From positions 3,043,246 to 3,107,245 of the forward strand of contig NC_087081.1 of assembly GCF_026151205.1 (NCBI RefSeq): a stretch of 64,000 bases of DNA, read 5' to 3'. This document shows, in pieces, positions 59,457-64,000 of the stretch. Positions within the stretch are counted from its first letter, which is position 1. Each line of letters starts with the position of its first letter. The stretch is from Bolinopsis microptera (lineage: Eukaryota > Ctenophora > Tentaculata > Lobata > Bolinopsidae). The notes beneath the pieces are model-generated. The model was not told the origin of the DNA and searched no databases. It saw nothing but the letters and a program-made list of their open reading frames with translations. Position numbers and translations under genes: made by a program.

Positions 59457-61056
59457 TCATCTCTTTTTTTATTATAATGTCAGGGTACTTTACAAAGCCG
59501 AAATGTAAACTCATAACTTCATTAATATTAATAAGGAGGTTATTTCAACGATTTCGAAATTTTTCCTTTGAAAACATTTCCTTGTGTTTAGGTAAGCATA
59601 TCGGTCGATCACTGACTGAATATGCCACTTTATACTCATTGAAGTTGGCATTAAATTCATATATAATGACATTGAACTGTCGTGGCAAAGCAGAATTTGT
59701 TCAAAATCACGAATGAGCAAAATTTTAACCTTTCGCACGTGCAAACCTTGAGCGGAAGTTGCGTGCGCATCCAATATTGAATCACCGTAAATTTTTGCAT
59801 GATGGTGTTTTATATATAGTTTGATAAGCATGCAAAGTTTCAAAGTATTTTAAGAAGAACTGTAATCACAACGGTACTCCAAAGTTGACGGAAATTGGTG
59901 AAAACAGCAATTTTCAGTGATTTTAGCAATTTTCTATCAATTTGGGCGTGTCCCCACGTGTGCAACTTTTCGATTTTCAACTTTAAAACTAGCCTATGAC
60001 ACAATTTAGAGCTTTAGGAAGCAAAATTGAGCTCCACAACCCAAGGGATGGTGCAACACCAGAGAATACTAGAACGTAAAATTAGCGTTTTTATAAAATT
60101 ATTCTTTAAAAAAGCACTAACTTCAATAGCGAATATCTTTATGAAGGAGCAAGCTAGAAAAACTTTCCGGTAGATTTTCAGAATGCTTAAACAATTATCT
60201 AACTTCAATATGCCCTCAAATTTTGAATAAAATTACTCCTTAATGGCGTAAAATCGATTTGAAAAATGATTACTTTGTGAAAAATCAAGTTTTAAAAATG
60301 GTTAACTTGATGACGTCATCAAGTGGTGATGATGACGTTGAATTACTTTTTAACATAATGTTAACTAAAGTCTAAACAATTATCTTCAAGACCTGTGGTC
60401 CGAAATGGCTGTATCTTTTATACTTTAGAATCTACGGACACTTAAATACAGGCTATAATTCACTGGCAAAGCGTCTATCCCTGAATATATATATGTATAT
60501 AAGTATATATATATGTATGTATATATCACGACAATCTGTCGTAAAACAGGGGTTCTAGAAAACCAATTTCCCGATGCTCCTGAAACTTGAAACTTTTTTT
60601 ACAGTCGATTAGGTCAACGTCTAGACGCCCTGCAAAGTTTCAGATCTCTAACTCAATTTTAACATGGTTTTTAAGGCACCTGAATATGGCGATTTCGGGT
60701 TTTTTACCGAATTTCGTATAACAGTGCTGGCGAGTATTTTATGCAAATTTTTAAAAATCTCAACATAACTATTTCTTATTTCTGACATCTTTGACATCAA
60801 ATTAGAATATTTTGAACTAAAAATAAATCTGCTGAACGACTTCCGATGAGTCTTAATGCCTGAAAAACTCCTGCCGGAGGCGTCGGCCTTCGGCCGCCGC
60901 CTCCGGCCGGAGTGCACGCTTCGCGTGCACGAAAGAGGCTTCCGACGTGTACCAAAGGGGGTGTAAAGGGGGTATAATAGTAAAGGGGATAGAATAGTAA
61001 AGGGGGTACATAGTATACCCCCAATAAAGACACCGCTCGTGCTTGCCAGCACTGTG
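59096..61056 (-). mobile_element. composite foldback element, copy B (inverted)
   Basis: Reverse-complement partner of 50235-52356, with the same internal order (start motif near 61056, GC hairpins 60874-60930, palindrome 60306-60323, terminal foldback 59096-59456). About 2.0 kb. The foldback loop is about 180 bp shorter than in copy A, which accounts for most of the length difference. Both copies retain many lineage-specific substitutions, so they are not a very recent or gene-converted pair. Confidence 0.75.
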
Positions 61057-61689
61057 ATTGTCCATGAATCAATTTGTGTTGCACGATGTATAATCAAAAG
61101 TAAGGACTTTTGTCAAATTCAAGCGTACTCCATTTTACCAACTTATAAAAATTTCACATTTAACGAACTTAAGTCACGATTATAAATTGCCCTTGCAATA
61201 GCATCAGGGTAGCATGAAACGTGAAGAAAAGAAGTTCCCAGCATGAACCAAGGAGAAAAGTGGTTTCTAGAAATCCACTTTCATAAGAATTTCTTAACCC
61301 ACTCGCCTGCTGACGTAACCTTGTTAGCCTAAAACTTGACCACTATAGACATAAAGTTGACCACTAGACATATAAAACTTGACCACTAGACATTAGCAAT
61401 TGGCCACTAGAGTCTAGGCATAAACTTGATCACTACTAGACAAACAATGAAATCGTGCAGTAGGTGAAATCAGTGCTGTTATATTGATTGTCACTTGTAT
61501 ATATATAAAATGTTCATTTTAAAAAAAATGAACACCAATATTGATATAATCTTCGAACTATAACGATAATAGCACGTCATACTAGAAAGAATTATAACAA
61601 TTATAGGGCGCTCAGCGACTGAATAATAAGCCTCAACGTATGTGTATTGACTTTCGCCCCCCTCCCTTTTGTTGACATATTTACCAGAC

Positions 61690-61902
61690 ATAAAAGAGTT
61701 TGGGAAAAGCACGTACAGCTCTTTTGAACAACACAGGCAGTTAGGCGACATATTTGCTAAAGAGTTTGGGAAAAGCACGTACAGCTCTCTTGAACATGAA
61801 CACAGGCAGTTAGGCGACATATTTGCTAAAGAGTTTGGGAAAAGCACGTACAGCTCTCTTGAACATGAACACAGGCAGTTAGGCGACATATTTGCTAAAT
61901 AG
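61690..61902. repeat. 69-bp tandem repeat, three copies
   Basis: A unit containing AAGAGTTTGGGAAAAGCACG and GCAGTTAGGCGACATATTTG, repeated three times with the first copy slightly shorter. The length is divisible by three, which makes the plus (77 aa) and minus (132 aa) frames look repetitive. I do not call them genes. Confidence 0.9.
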
Positions 61903-62819
61903 TACCTGCAGATTAGCTAATCAGGCAGAAATTGTGTGACTGCTATTCTCTTATCTCTAAATTACCGGTTATTTTGTGGATTGGTTCCTAAATACTAAGG
62001 ATCTCGACTCTTGCAGATGATTACCAATTCTTGGCAATAGAACAATACTTTTGCTGATTAAGACTGCAAATTGGTAATTGCGCCAGGTGCTGTTCGGTTA
62101 AAACGGTGGTTTAGTAGACGCGGTATCTTATCATTTGTGATTAATAATCGGAGCCTTGATCTAACCTTTAATATGAGCACCAATCGCTGCTCACTCTACC
62201 GTCCTTCCAAGCACCTTTTCCATCGAATAGGGGTGATTCGGTGAAATGAGTTCCGTACAAATTAACCCTCTACATACTTCCGAGTTCCGACTTTTATAAT
62301 TAAGAAATCTAGGAAAGAGGACGATAAAGGCTCAATAAAACACAAATTATCACTACACAGCAACGTTGATAAGATTAGAGTTCAAATTTGTTAATTTTTT
62401 TACCGGCAGACTTTTATTAACTCAATTACACGTACAGAGTAAAAAGCAAAAGTTATGTTATAGCAGTACCACTGGCGCTGTGAAAATATTCCTCAAACCG
62501 AACCGTTCGTTCGTGAACTGAATAGCTGAAAAGATATAGCCTTCCATTCATCAATAATTGTTGCTTCAAATCAATTTTATTAGCAATATAGAACTTCGCT
62601 AATTTCCTTAATATTAGTACTTCGGTGAACTGAACTCTGTTGACCAACTGATTAAATCAGTCACACTCTATACCCCCTCGTTGACTGACGGAAGGGGTAT
62701 GTATTAACATATTAAGTAAAGGGGGTTAAGAAGGAAGTACTTGTTCAGATTTTTATTCTGATTTTACGATAATGTTCACTTAACGAGTACTGTGCAACTC
62801 TCAAGGTCACATGAACTTG

Positions 62820-63005
62820 TAAAGGAATTAAACATGAAATGACCAAGGAGAACACTAACGAACTCGTCTTCGTAATACAGCAATTCATAAAGACGATCAG
62901 AACTCTAAAAAACGAGAGAATGCTATAAAAATAAAATCTTAAAAATTAACCACGTTACAATTTCATGGAAAAAAATCGAATATAATAATTTAAATACGGG
63001 TAAAA
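62820..63005. repeat. diverged copy of intron 2 of the 291-aa gene
   Basis: GGAATTAAAC, then GAACACTAACGAAC.CGTC, an A-rich stretch with AATTAAC, and ATATAATAATTTAA occur in the same order and orientation at 56270-56460, inside the 56246-56724 intron. Neighbouring exons are not recognisable here, so it is either a decayed gene duplicate or a shared intronic repeat. Confidence 0.55.
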
Positions 63006-63404
63006 AAGTCATGGAGATGAGTTAATGACGATGAGTAGGAGACGGGAGGTGATGACTAGGACTTCTTTTCAGGAGGATTTCGAAGGTGAAAGGATTCTGT
63101 GAGGTACTTTCCGAATTCTGTTGCACGGAATGAGTTCATGATGGCCCAATATTCTTCTTACAAATAAGTACATGAACAGACGTTTATACTTTTTAGTAAC
63201 CGAAGCTTTAAAAACCATATTATGTTAATGACACTCGTCTTAAAGAAATGTTTTTGTTTGTTAAATTAATGACCATAGTTTTAAAAAGTTACATTGAATA
63301 TTGAGTTTTATTTCTCTTAGAGGTGCAAAATATTGCAATTTACTTTTATATCAAAAATAAAATATACTCCTATATAATATGACATTAATAAAAAAAATAT
63401 GATA

Positions 63405-63440
63405 TTTTCACCAAAACCCAGAATTGGGTAGACTTAGAGA
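63405..63440 (+). repeat. relic of foldback element end
   Basis: ATGATATTTTCACCAAAACCCA followed by GAATTGGGTAGA resembles the outer end of the foldbacks at 51840 and 59456 (ATGATATTTTACCAAAACCC). Only the terminal 35 bp or so is visible. Confidence 0.4.
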
Positions 63441-64000
63441 GGAATGGAAATTAAAGCTACAACTTTTGTGATATAGCATCTTTCTACCGAAAAGTGGCAT
63501 GCAACGTATGTCAAGCATATAAAGATAATATTATAGTTATTTGGCAAACGATGCCTTATATATATAATTATATAAGGCATAACAAGAATTGCGCCCGTTA
63601 TAAGCTTATAAGGCCATGTAGGCGGATGCTAAATTTCCATCCACTGCATTTTAAAGACCTATTATAATTATCACAATTTACAATTCTATATCACAGCTCA
63701 TTCCGAATCTTACTCAATCACAAAACTTAGCAAAACTCGTCCGTACGCACTACGCGTATTTAATATACATAATATAATTATATGCATTGCAATTAATTTA
63801 CAAAATGACTAGTGACTACTGACGACTGATTACTGTGTGCTGACTATACGTCTAGGGAAATGTTTTAAATTTACGTGTATTATTATAGTCCCCAGTAATT
63901 ATTTACAGTTTAATGTTTTTAGATTTATCAAACGCTATACCCGGCTGCGAATTCCATTTTTCATGGTTAATAGTTAAAGATGGATACATGAAAATAATAA

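Larger units (their letters stand above)
61057..64000. other. right-end stretch, no supported gene
   Basis: Contains a CTTGACCACTAGACAT repeat (about 61335-61440), a 69-bp tandem triplicate (61690-61900), a diverged copy of intron 2 of the 291-aa gene (about 62820-63005), a foldback-end relic (63405-63440), and a 30-bp AT palindrome near 63550-63580. No exon is supported. Confidence 0.55.

Noticed and set aside
61491-61902. Cys-rich repetitive 132-aa minus frame and 77-aa plus frame
   Set aside because: Both read through the same 69-bp triplicate. No signal peptide, splice context or domain.
1-64000. CRISPR arrays, bacterial operons, rRNA and tRNA genes
   Set aside because: Tandem repeats here lack unique spacers of constant length. 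No tRNA cloverleaf or rRNA signature was recognised by eye, though a short tRNA could be missed without a covariance search.

Overview
This is an AT-rich, repeat-dense animal nuclear window. It contains spliced genes with canonical GT-AG introns, several families of non-LTR and Penelope-like retroelements, short TTAGGG tracts, foldback elements and many minisatellites. The mix (Ig/C-type lectin/sushi gene, class A GPCR relic, CR1-like, RTE-like and Penelope-like elements) fits an invertebrate, perhaps an early-branching metazoan. I cannot name the species, and nothing here is bacterial.

Layout. 1-31 kb is mostly gene-poor. It holds a foldback structure at 5.5-9.1 kb with inverted ends and a 1.4 kb polypyrimidine tract, an old tandem segmental duplication (17.3-19.9 kb and 20.3-23.5 kb), long G/C runs, and a small minus-strand gene for an acidic secreted protein (28.47-28.73 kb). 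31.2-41.6 kb is one 17-exon plus-strand gene that I assembled from splice sites. It encodes a 703-residue secreted or surface protein with four Ig domains, a C-type lectin domain lacking one conserved disulfide, and a sushi domain. Its introns are full of minisatellites, one of which multiplies a 5' splice site, and one intron carries an antisense RTE-type reverse transcriptase fragment.

44.0-50.2 kb is a nearly intact CR1-like LINE. ORF1 fuses an AlkB-type 2-oxoglutarate/Fe(II) oxygenase to an SGNH hydrolase, both with complete catalytic motifs. ORF2 has a PHD finger, a second Cys/His cluster, an AP-type endonuclease and a reverse transcriptase, broken by one frameshift in an A7 run. This is the most unusual system in the window. 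50.2-52.4 kb and 59.1-61.1 kb are two inverted copies of a composite foldback element with GAA-loop hairpins. Between them lie a Penelope-like RT remnant, a decayed GPCR (TM5-TM7) and a six-exon minus-strand gene for an unrecognised 291-residue secreted protein. The right end is mostly repeats, including a diverged copy of an intron of that gene.

An excess of the palindrome CACGTG (about 57 by eye), often as GTCACGTGAC, runs through the whole window.
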